From JAJFKX01 sp965230265 (GTDB taxonomy: Bacteria; Pseudomonadota; Gammaproteobacteria; Xanthomonadales; Wenzhouxiangellaceae), in NCBI GenBank assembly GCA_965230265.1, contig OZ245999.1:1798001-1862000 (forward strand): a stretch of 64,000 nt of DNA, in the 5' to 3' direction. The notes beneath the pieces were generated by a model that did not search any database, was not told the origin of the DNA, and saw nothing but the letters and a program-made list of their open reading frames with translations. Made by a program: the position numbers and the translations under genes. Below, piece by piece: positions 36,238 to 45,789 of the stretch. How positions within the stretch are numbered: the stretch's first letter is position 1; every line of letters starts with the position of its first letter.

Positions 36238-37508
36238 AATCCGCTGATCACCCCAGCGATTGTCGCTGTCATTAAGGTGACAACCGTGCCTCCGAATACC
36301 GCCTTCAACCCCAACCTCGCCAGGTCAGCTTTTCGATTTGGTGCAAGGCCGCCGATACCACCAATTTGAATCGCAATCGATGAGAAATTGGCAAAACCAC
36401 ACAACGCATAAGTACTGATCAACAACCCCTGTTGACTTAAGGTATCTTTAACCAGGTTTAACTGTGTATAGGCAACAAACTCATTAGCAACCACTTTTTG
36501 TCCGATTAAACTACCTACTGTTGTTGCATCTGCCCAAGGCACACCAATTAGCCATGCCAAAGGCGCACAGATATAGCCAAGAATCAGTGCCAGGTTTAAA
36601 GGCTTGCCAAGCGCTTCTTCAATACCCAGTTTATTGCCCAGAATTTCCAATGGATAATTCAGCATGGCAATCAAAGCCAAAAATGCCAATAGCATTGCGC
36701 CGACATTCAGTGCCAGCTTAACGCCATCTGAAGCACCACTGGCAGCAGCCTCTATGACATTGTGTGTCTCACGTTCAACTTTGATTCTAACTTCACCTTT
36801 GGTTAATGATTCTTCGGTTTCAGGAATCATTAACTTGGCCACCACAATAGTTGCAGGCGCTGCCATAATACTGGCTGATAATAAATGCTTGGCATAAAAC
36901 AATTGCTGCGCAGGATCATTCCCCCCCAGCACACCGACATAAGCAGCCAGTACACCACCAGCAATGGTCGCCATACCGCCAATCATCATGGTAAACAGTT
37001 CAGATTGTGTCATGCGACTGATATACGGCCGTACCACCAACGGCGCCTCGGTTTGACCGACAAACACATTGGCGGCTACGGCCAATGATTCTGCACCGCT
37101 GACCTTCAGTGTGCGTGTCATAATCCAGGCAACACCCTGTACCGCTTTTTGCATCCAGCCCAGGTGATAAAGCACGGCCATTAATGAAGCAAAGAAAATG
37201 ATCGTTGGCAGTACCTGTACAGCAAAAACAAAGCCAAATTGATCGACATCCATAAAGCTGCCGAAAATAAACGATGAGCCTTCCCGGGTAAACCCAAGAA
37301 TCACCACAAATACATTACCCAATGCGTCAAATACAGCACGCCCCCAACTGGTACGTAAAACGATTAAGGCAAACACCACCTGCAGTAATACACCAAACAG
37401 CACCAGTTTTGGGCTGACATTTTTGCGACGGCCACCCACGACCCAAATGATAGCCAGCAACACGCTGAGCCCGAATATACCGAATAAGATATTCCCTAGT
37501 TGTTCCAT
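36234..37508 (-). CDS. nupC: CNT-family nucleoside transporter (NupC type)
   Basis: A 424-residue inner-membrane cotransporter for nucleosides. About ten hydrophobic segments with the family signature VFVGQTEAPLVVRPYI and the GGMATIAGGVLAAYVG loop (substrate and sodium sites). C-terminal part FANFSSIAIQIGGIGGLAPNRK is diagnostic for the CNT family. Subfamily (proton or sodium) cannot be read. A gap of 186 bp separates it from the MATE gene. Confidence 0.92.
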   Translation of the reverse strand: MEQLGNILFGIFGLSVLLAIIWVVGGRRKNVSPKLVLFGVLLQVVFALIVLRTSWGRAVFDALGNVFVVILGFTREGSSFIFGSFMDVDQFGFVFAVQVLPTIIFFASLMAVLYHLGWMQKAVQGVAWIMTRTLKVSGAESLAVAANVFVGQTEAPLVVRPYISRMTQSELFTMMIGGMATIAGGVLAAYVGVLGGNDPAQQLFYAKHLLSASIMAAPATIVVAKLMIPETEESLTKGEVRIKVERETHNVIEAAASGASDGVKLALNVGAMLLAFLALIAMLNYPLEILGNKLGIEEALGKPLNLALILGYICAPLAWLIGVPWADATTVGSLIGQKVVANEFVAYTQLNLVKDTLSQQGLLISTYALCGFANFSSIAIQIGGIGGLAPNRKADLARLGLKAVFGGTVVTLMTATIAGVISGF

Positions 37509-37694
37509 AATTGTTGCTTGCCTGATAATAATCCGTCTGATGTCGGATTAATTGTCTGAATATTGGCTGATTCGGTAAAGTCTGATCCGAAACAGTTTTA
37601 TGATGTTTATCGTTTTATACAAACCGCTTAATAGTAAACCAAATGCTGCCTCAATGCTTTGTGATATCTATATCGCTATCGGAAAGGTTACGAT

Positions 37695-39047
37695 CTAGAC
37701 CTCGATATGTTTCCAGAATCCGCTGCGCCAGCTCCATGCAAACACCAGTGACTGAGCAATACGGTAACCAGCCTGTACCAACCAAACCCCCAATAACCCA
37801 AAGCCCAGTTGCGGCCCTACCAACCAGGCCAACGGCAAAAATACAATCCATTGAGAGATAATAGAAACAATCATCACGCGAGTGCTGGCTCCTGCCCCCA
37901 GCAGCGCATTAACCAACACCATACCCGCTGTATCAAGACCAATAATCGCTGCGCTGATAATCAATGGCCAGTAAGCCAGCTGCAATGTGTCTGGGTCTTG
38001 TAAAAATATACCCAAAATAGGCTTTGCCAACACCATAATCAGCAAACCAATAGCCGTATTGACCAATAGCACCAATGCACTCGACTGCCATCCCCAACGT
38101 TCAGCATCCGGGCCATCCTTACGTCCAAGTGCATTGCCTACCAATGTTGAACAGGCAATACCGATACCCATTGCAGGCAGCAACAACACCAGACCGAGTG
38201 TCAACAAGACATTCGCGGCAGCCACCTCTGCTGTGCCAATTTGACCCAAAATCCAGATCAAAACCACCAGACCACCAGAAAAAAACATCTGCTGAATACT
38301 CGATGGTAATGAAATCTGAACCTGCCGCCATAACTCATGCCGCTGTGGCAGCCCACGCATAAACCCGGCCTCACGGGCATAACGCAAGCCGTAACTGAAA
38401 TGCAGCAGTAAACCGACAAAAATTGAAATCGTGGTCGCCAGGCCTGCCCCATAAACACCCAATTCGGGAGCGCCCAGATTGCCGAAAATCAATACCCAGT
38501 TCAGGAAAATGTTCAACACATGCATGCAGATAATCGTTTGGAAATACAAACGTGTCATATGCACAGCACTCCAATACCCCCGGAATGAGAAATTCATCCC
38601 CACGGCTGCCAATGCCACTAACCGAACCTGCAAATAAGGTATACCCTGCTCTAGAACCTGCTGATCGTCATTGAGCGCGCTAAGAATGGCAGGTGCCAGT
38701 TCAATCAGGACAACACTGAGTACCACACCAACCAACAACCCCAGTAATAAACCACCATTCAGGGGTAATGCCGTATCCCCATCTCGCCCTTGACCAACTC
38801 GTCGTGCCGCAGTCGCCTGCACCCCAGTAGCCAGCCCGATCACTGCAGCAACCGACAAATAATTGAAAAATGAGCCAATGCCCGTTGCCGCCAAGGCACT
38901 GTCGCCCAAACGCCCAACCATGGCTATATCCACCAGGTTCAAAATATTCTGTGACAACATACCGCCGATGATCGGTAAGGCAATTCCCAGTAATTGCTGT
39001 CTACGCTGACCCGTGGGTAGCCATTTGTTCAGCGCCTCGGCATTCAT
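37695..39047 (-). CDS. MATE family efflux transporter (DinF/NorM type)
   Basis: A 450-residue multidrug and toxin extrusion pump with twelve predicted membrane helices and the duplicated N/C halves. The first half begins IALPIIGGMLSQNILNLVDIAMVGRLGDSALAATG, characteristic of the family; the second half starts with SLPSSIQQMFFS. Export is driven by Na+ or H+; the substrate is not readable. Its start is 1 bp from the prfC stop, so it is likely co-transcribed with prfC. Confidence 0.9.
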   Translation of the reverse strand: MNAEALNKWLPTGQRRQQLLGIALPIIGGMLSQNILNLVDIAMVGRLGDSALAATGIGSFFNYLSVAAVIGLATGVQATAARRVGQGRDGDTALPLNGGLLLGLLVGVVLSVVLIELAPAILSALNDDQQVLEQGIPYLQVRLVALAAVGMNFSFRGYWSAVHMTRLYFQTIICMHVLNIFLNWVLIFGNLGAPELGVYGAGLATTISIFVGLLLHFSYGLRYAREAGFMRGLPQRHELWRQVQISLPSSIQQMFFSGGLVVLIWILGQIGTAEVAAANVLLTLGLVLLLPAMGIGIACSTLVGNALGRKDGPDAERWGWQSSALVLLVNTAIGLLIMVLAKPILGIFLQDPDTLQLAYWPLIISAAIIGLDTAGMVLVNALLGAGASTRVMIVSIISQWIVFLPLAWLVGPQLGFGLLGVWLVQAGYRIAQSLVFAWSWRSGFWKHIEV

Positions 39048-39048
39048 A

Positions 39049-40650
39049 TTATTCGTTGCTCAATTCTCTGGTGGCGGCGAATGTAATATCCGGCCAGCGT
39101 TCTTCGGTGAGTTGTAAATTCACACGTGAAGTCGCCAGATAAACCAGTTCGCCCGCATGGTCTATTGCCAGTTGTAATTCGTTCTTGCGTCGAAACTCGT
39201 TCAACTTGCTGTCATTATCGCAGCGAACCCAACGCGCAGTGGTCACATTAACCTGTTCAAACATCGCATCAACGTTATATTCGCTTTTCAGCCGATAAGC
39301 GGTCACATCAAACTGCAGAATACCCACTGCGCCAACCACCAAATCGTTACCGATCAGAGGGCGAAAGAATTGCGTCGCCCCCTCTTCTGATAGTTGCTCC
39401 AGGCCTTTTAAAAGCTGCTTGTTTTTTAAAGGGTCGCGCAAACGTGCACGTCTGAACAGTTCAGGAGCAAAACTGGGAATACCGGTAAAATAAAGGTTTT
39501 CGCCTTCAGTTAAGGTATCTCCAATACGAATCGCACCATGATTAAACAAACCCACAATATCGCCCGGCCATGCTGATTCAACTGCATCACGCCCTGCTGC
39601 CATAAATGTCTGCGCCCCTGCGGTACGTACTTCTTTACCGGTGCGTACCTGATGCAGTTTATTACCTGGGGTAAAACAACCCGAACATACCCTCATAAAA
39701 GCCATGCGGTCACGGTGGGCTGGATCCATATTGGCCTGAATCTTAAAAACGAAGCCGCTTAGTGCGGCTTCCACAGGTTCCACATCACGTTCACCTGCGT
39801 TGCGAGAGCCAGGTGCCGGTGCATGCTCCACAAAAGCATCCAGCAAGGGGGTCACACCAAAATTGTTGATCGCTGAACCAAAAAACACAGGGGTTTGCTG
39901 ACCTTGTAAATAAGCCTGTTCATCAAACGGATGGCTGGCACCTTGAACCAACTCAATCTCTTCACGCAACTCAGCGGCCATGCTCTCACCGAGTTTTTCA
40001 TCCAATTGCGCATTGTCCAGGCCGTCGATGGTTTCTGCCTGCTGGGTGACGTAATTTTTACCGGATTGATATAACAGTATTTGATCGGTCATTAGGTGAT
40101 AAACACCTTTTAAACGCTGCCCCATCCCAATTGGCCAGGTAATCGGTGCACAAGCAATACCCAGCACTTGCTCGACCTCATCAATCAACTCCATTGGGTC
40201 ACGGCCTTCACGATCTAACTTATTGATAAAAGTCATGATGGGTGTATTGCGCAAACGGCAGACTTCCATCAATTTGATCGTGCGCTGCTCCACACCCTTG
40301 GCACAATCAATGACCATTAAGGCGGAATCCACAGCGGTCAGTGTGCGGTAGGTATCTTCGGAAAAATCCGCATGGCCTGGTGTATCCAGTAAGTTGATGA
40401 TGCGCTCTTTGTAGGGGAACTGCATCACTGAAGAGGTCACGGAAATACCACGCTCTTTTTCCAGTTCCATCCAATCGGACGTGGCATGTCTGGCCGCTTT
40501 CCGGGCTTTTACACTGCCTGCTTGCTGAATGGCGCCACCAAACAACAGCAGTTTTTCAGTAATCGTGGTTTTTCCGGCATCTGGGTGCGAGATAATCGCA
40601 AAAGTGCGCCGTCGCGCAACTTCGCGCTCAAGTTGGGGGGCAGAAGACAT
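39049..40650 (-). CDS. prfC: Peptide chain release factor 3
   Basis: A 533-residue translational GTPase that recycles RF1/RF2 after peptide release. G1 SHPDAGKTT (residues 21-29), the switch I motif GISVTSS, G3 DTPGHADF and G4 INKLDREG are intact. Following are the EF-G-like domain II and the RF3-specific C-terminal domain. Length equals the E. coli protein (529) within a few residues. The enoyl-CoA hydratase-like gene lies 58 bp upstream. Confidence 0.96.
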   Translation of the reverse strand: MSSAPQLEREVARRRTFAIISHPDAGKTTITEKLLLFGGAIQQAGSVKARKAARHATSDWMELEKERGISVTSSVMQFPYKERIINLLDTPGHADFSEDTYRTLTAVDSALMVIDCAKGVEQRTIKLMEVCRLRNTPIMTFINKLDREGRDPMELIDEVEQVLGIACAPITWPIGMGQRLKGVYHLMTDQILLYQSGKNYVTQQAETIDGLDNAQLDEKLGESMAAELREEIELVQGASHPFDEQAYLQGQQTPVFFGSAINNFGVTPLLDAFVEHAPAPGSRNAGERDVEPVEAALSGFVFKIQANMDPAHRDRMAFMRVCSGCFTPGNKLHQVRTGKEVRTAGAQTFMAAGRDAVESAWPGDIVGLFNHGAIRIGDTLTEGENLYFTGIPSFAPELFRRARLRDPLKNKQLLKGLEQLSEEGATQFFRPLIGNDLVVGAVGILQFDVTAYRLKSEYNVDAMFEQVNVTTARWVRCDNDSKLNEFRRKNELQLAIDHAGELVYLATSRVNLQLTEERWPDITFAATRELSNE

Positions 40651-40708
40651 TGGGATACGTTTTAAATAGCCGATTTGAGTGTATAAACAACCGCGCAGTT
40701 TATCAGAA

Positions 40709-41461
40709 CTAACCCTTTAAGCGGTCAGCCAATGCCTGCAGCACCTTTTGCGTCTGAGGTGAAAACCATTGGTCCAGGAACTGTTCACCCGCATCAGCCT
40801 GCGCAAACGCCTGGTGCAAATCAGCGCGTGCCAATTGACGGCTGGAAAGCATCGCATGGGTAGGCAGTTGCAAATGTTTGCGACACCACTGCAAAGCCCG
40901 CTCTACCACCTTATCAGGCGCTGCCAGTTCATCCACCAGGCCGATACTCAGCGCATCATCAGGCAAAATCAAATCGCCCGCTACCAGATGCCGCTCTGCC
41001 GCTCGCAGGCCCACTAATCGCTGTAATGCATAAACAATGGGCTGTGGCGCAACCAAACCAACCTGAACCTCGTTTAAGCCTATCTTGTACTCACCTTCTG
41101 CCATGACCCGATAGTCACAGAACAATGACAACACCGTGCCGCCTGCCGGGCTATGGCCGGTCAGGGCCACTGCCACTGGAATCGGCAAAGTAGCAAGTTT
41201 TTTCCAAACATCAAAGAAATCTGCCCAAAACTCAGCCATAGCGCCCCTATCGAACGCCAAAAGAGCGGGAACATCCAGCCCGGCAGAGAATATCCCAGGC
41301 GAGCCAGAGATCACTAGCGCTTTTGCATCTATTTGATTTTTATGGATTTTATTAACAAACTGATGCAATTCCTGCAAAAGTTTGGGATTAATTGCATTGA
41401 CAGGCGGTCTATTCAGACGTAGTTCGATAATTTGGTCGTGTTGGGTCTCAATTAACATCAA
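40709..41461 (-). CDS. Enoyl-CoA hydratase/isomerase family protein
   Basis: A 250-residue crotonase-fold enzyme. The oxyanion region is GIFSAGLDVPAL, and the second is GHSPAGGTVLSLFCDYRVMAE. The typical glutamates are not obvious: the position of Glu144 reads as T or P in GTVL, and Glu164 as N-E-V-Q-V-G-L. So it may be an isomerase or thioesterase-like member rather than a hydratase. ATG tandem start (41461, 41458). It may form an operon with prfC. The product is cytosolic, for fatty-acid or acyl-CoA metabolism. Confidence 0.82.
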   Translation of the reverse strand: MMLIETQHDQIIELRLNRPPVNAINPKLLQELHQFVNKIHKNQIDAKALVISGSPGIFSAGLDVPALLAFDRGAMAEFWADFFDVWKKLATLPIPVAVALTGHSPAGGTVLSLFCDYRVMAEGEYKIGLNEVQVGLVAPQPIVYALQRLVGLRAAERHLVAGDLILPDDALSIGLVDELAAPDKVVERALQWCRKHLQLPTHAMLSSRQLARADLHQAFAQADAGEQFLDQWFSPQTQKVLQALADRLKG

Positions 41462-41533
41462 TTGGATCTCTATTCAGAAAGCATTAATACAGCACGTTCT
41501 ACACTGGCCCGAAGCAAATCGGAGGACCGACGT

Positions 41534-41956
41534 ATGAAAAGGATGAAATTAGCACACTTTATTGGCGCATTGACCCTGGTCTTCAGTCTTGGCCTGGTCG
41601 CCAACCCGGCAGAAGCTCATGGTTATGGTCATAAAGGCCACTACAAGAGCTACAACTATGGCCACAAAGGTTATCGCCATGGCCATCGCAGCGGGTACAA
41701 GTATCGTAATCGCGGTCGCTATTATAACCGCGGCTATTACGGTAATAAACGTGGATTCCGAGGCAACCGTCGCCATCATGGCTTCAGAAACCGGGGTTTT
41801 CGCGGACATCGCTTTCATGGTCGTGGGTTTCGTGGGCATGGCTTCCGTGGGCGTGGGCATTTTAGAGGCCGCGGATTTCGTGGGCATGGCATTGGTTTCC
41901 ATGGAATAGGATTTCATGGGAATGGTGCGAGCATTGTGTTGTCTACAGGTTACTAA
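41534..41956 (+). CDS. Exported Gly/Arg/His/Tyr-rich repeat protein
   Basis: A 140-residue exported protein. The start at 41534 has GGAGG 8 nt upstream, and a Sec signal peptide ends N-P-A-E-A-H. The mature part is low complexity: H-G-Y-G-H-K-G and R-G-Y-Y units, then repeats G-F-R-G-H-G-F-R-G-R-G, and a conserved-looking tail G-A-S-I-V-L-S-T-G-Y. Such proteins might bind metal ions (many His) or nucleic acids or coat surfaces; no family is known to me. Followed by a strong terminator. It is divergent from the gene at 40709, with starts 72 bp apart. Confidence 0.75.
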   Translation: MKRMKLAHFIGALTLVFSLGLVANPAEAHGYGHKGHYKSYNYGHKGYRHGHRSGYKYRNRGRYYNRGYYGNKRGFRGNRRHHGFRNRGFRGHRFHGRGFRGHGFRGRGHFRGRGFRGHGIGFHGIGFHGNGASIVLSTGY

Positions 41957-41996
41957 TTAACGATTGTTCGTTAGTTACACACTCCTTGATGGTATT

Positions 41997-42022
41997 GAGG
42001 CAGCTTGGCTGCCTCTTTTTTT
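41997..42022 (+). terminator. Rho-independent terminator
   Basis: GAGGCAGC (41997-42004) pairs with GCTGCCTC (42008-42015), loop TTG, followed by seven T. It ends the transcript of the 41534 gene. Confidence 0.92.
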
Positions 42023-42111
42023 GGCCTGCTTTTATCCAAACCCAGCTAAATCGATTGATACCAACAGGGTCAAGAACTCTGTTTAAGACCACTATCAATA
42101 CATTAATATAA

Positions 42112-43659
42112 CTACCAGCTGTAATGTACTGAATAGGTTAGTGTTTTGACGGTATCTGCCGGTATTCTCAAGCGGTATTGTATGGTATTGCTATTGATCT
42201 TTTGATACGCATCGCTGGAATCGGTAACCTCCCAGCTACTAGAACGGAACATATTTTCGTTGACGATCACATCAACTGGCTGTTGTTTGCGGTTACGCAC
42301 TTCAATTTCCATGCTTTCCCAGGCCTGTCGGGCACGCGTGTCAATGCGAAAGTCCGTTTGTTTGCGGGCACCTTTAACATCAAATGCCGTGCCGGTATTC
42401 AAAGTGACCTTATCCTTTCTTGGGGTATGACCGATCGCATCCTCACCAACAAACTCCAGATTACCGTCGTCTTCGTCCAACTGTGAAACTCGCACCCGGC
42501 CAGCTGGCAAGGGAATACCCAGGCCGTTTTCTTCGGTATTTTCAAACTGAACAATGATTTTTGCATCCAACGCCTGTGAGCCGGTCAGGTTCTCGGACAG
42601 CTGCTGATTGCCTGGATACCAGCGAGGGCTGCCATCCAGTACCAATAACTGCTCACAGCGGGCACCATTAACTGATGGGAATAACTCGACCTGTTTGGTG
42701 GAGTTTTGCGGAATATCCATACGCCGCCCCAGTGTGTATAAGTGGTATTCATTAAAAGATTTTTCCACAAAACCACTATCAGCTTCAGCCATCAGTGCAA
42801 CCGGTTGTGAGCGACGGACATTATTACGACTAGCCCCCTGTACACGATTCACTTCGCCTGCTATCAGCTTTAATTTGGCCTGTTGATAGGCGGCACCGGA
42901 TTGGTTCACCAAAGTCACCCAGGCAGACAAATTCATGCGGCATTGGTCTTGCGGGTCAATAATCAGGTTGTAATCCGTCCACCAGGTCATACCGCTGGTT
43001 TGATAAGCGATTTGTATTTCCTGATTGCCGCTATTGGGTGAATCCAGCAACCACAACAATGTTGGGTGGGTAATCAGGCCATCTGGTAAGCTGGGGAAAC
43101 GGACATTTTGATAATGACTTAGCGTTTGTACACTGCCATCGGATAAACGCAGCATCAATCCTCCTGATACCCCCAGCAGCTCACCATTAATAATATCAAC
43201 ACCATCGCCACGAACCTGTTCAACTTCTACGTGTTGGCCGATATAACGCTCCAGCAATTTATCGGTACTGACCAGATCGAACTCAAAACTTTGCTCTAGC
43301 ACCCGGGTATCAGGTTGACTGAGTGACCGAAAAGCCACTGTAGTAGGATCTATACCTGAGGCCACATCGACCACTCGTAAGTGACTGGTTCCACGCTCAA
43401 CATCGTATTCGCGTATATGCCGCACCATAGCAAAACCCGGTATCTGTCCGCCATAACGCCCTGCACCTGGTAAGTACAAACCAGACGGAACACCACCCGG
43501 CGTGGCGCTGCTGTAAATGGTCAAGCTGTCTTGACTGCGTTTTTCTTGTGCCATAACTGTGCCCTGACTGATAAGACCCGATGCAATGACCAGGCATGCA
43601 ATAAAAGTCATTCTAACTGACATGAATGGGGGGCGGGGTGCCCGGGTAGATACATACAT
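42112..43659 (-). CDS. DUF4139 domain exported protein
   Basis: A 515-residue exported protein. The start has AGGAGG 7 nt upstream. The signal peptide is long (start M-Y-V-S-T-R-A-P-R, hydrophobic core residues 17-35, cleavage near T-V-M-A-Q). The C-terminal 300 residues match the DUF4139 type (beta-sandwich, DYNLIID...CRMNLSAWVTLVNQSGAAYQQAKLKLIAG, then LPAGRVRVSQ, RKDKVTLNTGTAFDVKGARK, and final IPADTVKTLTYSVHY). Function unknown, likely outer surface or periplasm. Confidence 0.83.
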   Translation of the reverse strand: MYVSTRAPRPPFMSVRMTFIACLVIASGLISQGTVMAQEKRSQDSLTIYSSATPGGVPSGLYLPGAGRYGGQIPGFAMVRHIREYDVERGTSHLRVVDVASGIDPTTVAFRSLSQPDTRVLEQSFEFDLVSTDKLLERYIGQHVEVEQVRGDGVDIINGELLGVSGGLMLRLSDGSVQTLSHYQNVRFPSLPDGLITHPTLLWLLDSPNSGNQEIQIAYQTSGMTWWTDYNLIIDPQDQCRMNLSAWVTLVNQSGAAYQQAKLKLIAGEVNRVQGASRNNVRRSQPVALMAEADSGFVEKSFNEYHLYTLGRRMDIPQNSTKQVELFPSVNGARCEQLLVLDGSPRWYPGNQQLSENLTGSQALDAKIIVQFENTEENGLGIPLPAGRVRVSQLDEDDGNLEFVGEDAIGHTPRKDKVTLNTGTAFDVKGARKQTDFRIDTRARQAWESMEIEVRNRKQQPVDVIVNENMFRSSSWEVTDSSDAYQKINSNTIQYRLRIPADTVKTLTYSVHYSW

Positions 43660-43757
43660 GACTCTGCCTCCTGTTGTTGATCTTTGTTTTGTCTCTGCGA
43701 CTGTATAGTGATTGTTGTTTAACAGTATGACCGAATCACCTAATCCACTGATTCGGT

Positions 43758-44414
43758 CTATCCACTTGTCTGGTGGTTTGTCTGAGCGTTTGACTGCTCA
43801 GAGGTCAATGGTTTCAACAATCGTTCAATCAGTCGCCATAATATAACGCCTGTCACTCCCCATACCCGATGACCATTTAGCTCAATCTCAGGCAAATTAA
43901 AGGTCCCTGCTGAAGTTGTTCTTTGTTGCCAATGAAAGTTATCAGCCGTCATAACCTGATCAAAATCAGCCAGAATCAGTTCCGCCACTTCAGCCTGTTC
44001 TCTTTTTAACTGATAGCCATCGCGTACCCAGCCAACATAAGCTCGCAAACGATAACCACTGATAGTGTCCAGCTCGCCTAACATACCCAATGGCTGGATA
44101 AATTGAGCCTGGATACCAGTTTCCTCAGCAGTTTCGCGCAAAGCAGTCGACAGCAGATTATTATCACCCGCTTCCATTGCTCCGCCAGGAAAACTGATCT
44201 CTCCAGGGTGAACTTTAAGGTGCTCGGCACGGCGGGTTAGCAATAAACGGCAATCGGGCAGAACATTGTTGGGCGCCAGCAATGGAATTAATACCGCAGC
44301 GCGCCTGGGGTTGGGTGAAACCTGCGTGTGTGACCACACTGGGATATCGCTATCTGGACTATCCAGTGGTAACAGTTGCTGGTTCAGGTAATCAGGGTTG
44401 ATAGGTTTATGCAA
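43758..44414 (-). CDS. Nudix hydrolase, CoA pyrophosphatase-like
   Basis: A 218-residue Nudix enzyme. The Nudix box reads G-A-M-E-A-G...A-L-R-E-T-A-E-E-T-G-I, intact in its R-E-x2-E-E core. The preceding strand ISFPGGA and the LLTRRAEHLKVHPGEISFPGG region (UPF0035 motif) mark the NudL/CoA pyrophosphatase group, which splits CoA to 3',5'-ADP and 4'-phosphopantetheine. It lies next to the DUF1289 gene in the same direction, 27 bp apart. Confidence 0.88.
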   Translation of the reverse strand: MHKPINPDYLNQQLLPLDSPDSDIPVWSHTQVSPNPRRAAVLIPLLAPNNVLPDCRLLLTRRAEHLKVHPGEISFPGGAMEAGDNNLLSTALRETAEETGIQAQFIQPLGMLGELDTISGYRLRAYVGWVRDGYQLKREQAEVAELILADFDQVMTADNFHWQQRTTSAGTFNLPEIELNGHRVWGVTGVILWRLIERLLKPLTSEQSNAQTNHQTSG

Positions 44415-44441
44415 TGCTCAGATCCATGAGGCGGTTGGTGC

Positions 44442-44645
44442 TTATTCGATATTGTCAAAATAGGCTTGTTGACGCTCAGGCAAAGTAGTCTGCATCATTG
44501 CCTGCCGTTGCCGTTGACTGAAAGTAAGCCAGTTGCTTATTTCATCCATGCTGCGCCAGCAACCTATGCAATAGCCACTGCTGTGCAGTGTACAAACACC
44601 GATGCAAGGGCTATCAACATTGCTATCTTCTGATGCAACGCTCAT
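44442..44645 (-). CDS. DUF1289 small Cys-rich protein
   Basis: A 67-residue protein with the DUF1289 pattern S-P-C-I-G-V-C-T-L...G-Y-C-I-G-C-W-R-S-M-D-E-I-S-N-W. The four Cys (CxxxC and CxxC) probably bind an Fe-S cluster or zinc. Function unknown in the family, often found beside Nudix or fatty-acid genes. Same direction as the Nudix gene. Confidence 0.9.
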   Translation of the reverse strand: MSVASEDSNVDSPCIGVCTLHSSGYCIGCWRSMDEISNWLTFSQRQRQAMMQTTLPERQQAYFDNIE

Positions 44646-44682
44646 AAAAACAGTTATCCCAATAAAAAAGGGGCAAATAAAA

Positions 44683-44705
44683 ACGGGGCCGTAAAACGAC
44701 CCCGT
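44683..44705 (-). terminator. Terminator of the FKBP gene
   Basis: ACGGGG (44683-44688) pairs with CCCCGT (44700-44705), with an inner CG/CG pair. On the minus strand the stem is followed by TTTTTATTTG, 19 bp past the stop of the FKBP gene. Its ACGGGG...CCCCGTTTTTATT edge is shared with the terminator at 48494. Confidence 0.88.
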
Positions 44706-44723
44706 GTTGGGTTGCTTGATCGA

Positions 44724-45443
44724 TCAAGAACCTGATGCTGGTTCAGGTGCACCAATTTGTACCAGTTCCAGATCAAACTTGACTGCTTCGTTGGGGCCAA
44801 CTGGCTGCTGACCACGTAGACCGAAAGCCATCTCAGGCGGTACAAACACCTGCCAGTGCGCACCCTCACGCATCAGCGGCAATACTTCCTGCCAGCCTTG
44901 CAATACTTTATCTACCTGAAACACCTCGGGTTTGCCACGCGCGAATGAACTGTCAAACTCCAAACCATCCATACGTGAGCCGCGGTAGTGAACTGTTACG
45001 GTTTCTGTCGGCCCTGGACGGCTACCTTCACCACTCTCAATCACACGATACTGCACTCCACTTGGCAAGGCGACAATGCCTTCTTTGGTACGGTTTTCGT
45101 CCAAGTATTGGTTACTGCGTGTCTGATTGGCTTCCGCCAGCTGACGGAACTCTGCCAAACGCTCCTGTTGCAGTCTTTCATTCAGCGCCTGCAAAATTTC
45201 GGCCATTTCAGCACGTGGAACACTGGGCTCGGTTTCGCTTTGGGTATCACGGATAGCCTTAATGACTTGCTCCAGATCCAGGTTCAGATCCTGACGGCGC
45301 AGGTTCATACCAATATCGTAACCAATGGAATAACCCAATTTACCAGGGTCTGGTTGAGCCGCGTCTTGAGCAAAAACGCTGCCACTCATCAGCACCAGAC
45401 TCGACAACAAACAAAGCCCTGACAGGCGCAGAGTAAGTTTCAT
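44724..45443 (-). CDS. Periplasmic FKBP-type peptidyl-prolyl isomerase (Mip/FklB-like)
   Basis: A 239-residue foldase with a Sec signal peptide (cleavage after V-F-A-Q). The N-terminal ~100 residues are the FKBP_N helical dimer region (KLGYSIGYDIGMNLRRQ). The C-terminal half has the FKBP catalytic pattern: VQYRVIESGEGSRPGPTETVTVHYRGSRMDG, FDSSFARGKPEVFQVDKVLQGWQEVLPLM, and GAHWQVFVPPEMAFGLRG. Accelerates proline isomerisation in the envelope. Own terminator; upstream gap contains the divergent psp promoter. Confidence 0.93.
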   Translation of the reverse strand: MKLTLRLSGLCLLSSLVLMSGSVFAQDAAQPDPGKLGYSIGYDIGMNLRRQDLNLDLEQVIKAIRDTQSETEPSVPRAEMAEILQALNERLQQERLAEFRQLAEANQTRSNQYLDENRTKEGIVALPSGVQYRVIESGEGSRPGPTETVTVHYRGSRMDGLEFDSSFARGKPEVFQVDKVLQGWQEVLPLMREGAHWQVFVPPEMAFGLRGQQPVGPNEAVKFDLELVQIGAPEPASGS

Positions 45444-45789
45444 GAAATTCTCCGAAAGTTAATGTGTTCTAAATAACCGGCTATTGTAACGATGTCGATG
45501 GCGACAAGCCATCTTTATCGATCATCTATGTTGCAGGTAGACCATTGCTAAGGAATCAGGTTCATTCAGATACAATACCTATAGGGTCGATTTATAAGCC
45601 AGAAAAACCTGCCTGCTTGAGTCTAATGAATAAAAGATTACTGGCTAATTTTACCAAATAACGGTTAAATTCTGGTTTTCGTCTTTTGATCTATTCTTAT
45701 TCGATAATAACCAATTGATATTTAAGATAATACTTTTTTGGCACAAATATTGCATATCTTTTTCCAAACAATCCACAATGGAGATTAGC
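45444..45789 (+). other. 346-bp divergent control region (FKBP / pspA)
   Basis: The gap carries the sigma-54 promoter of pspA (45738-45754) and, further upstream, space for the enhancer sites expected for PspF. It is AT-rich at 45610-45720, which suits DNA bending. No small ORF or RNA hairpin was noted beyond these. Confidence 0.5.
45738..45754 (+). promoter_or_regulatory. Sigma-54 promoter of the psp operon
   Basis: TTGGCAC at 45738-45744 and TTGCA at 45750-45754 fit the -24/-12 consensus, with exactly 10 nt between the GG (45740-45741) and the GC (45752-45753). Transcription would start near 45765, 25 nt before the pspA ATG. Control by the PspF enhancer protein is expected; pspF is not in the window. 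Confidence 0.9.

Noticed and set aside
41549..41917. Antisense open frame of 122 codons inside the Gly/Arg-rich gene
   Set aside because: It mirrors the low-complexity repeats, has Met/Thr/Ala monotony and no ribosome site; the plus-strand gene has signal peptide, ribosome site and terminator.
45715..45789. Longer N-terminus for PspA from an upstream ATG
   Set aside because: The upstream ATG precedes the sigma-54 promoter and would not be transcribed; the family start fits 45790.
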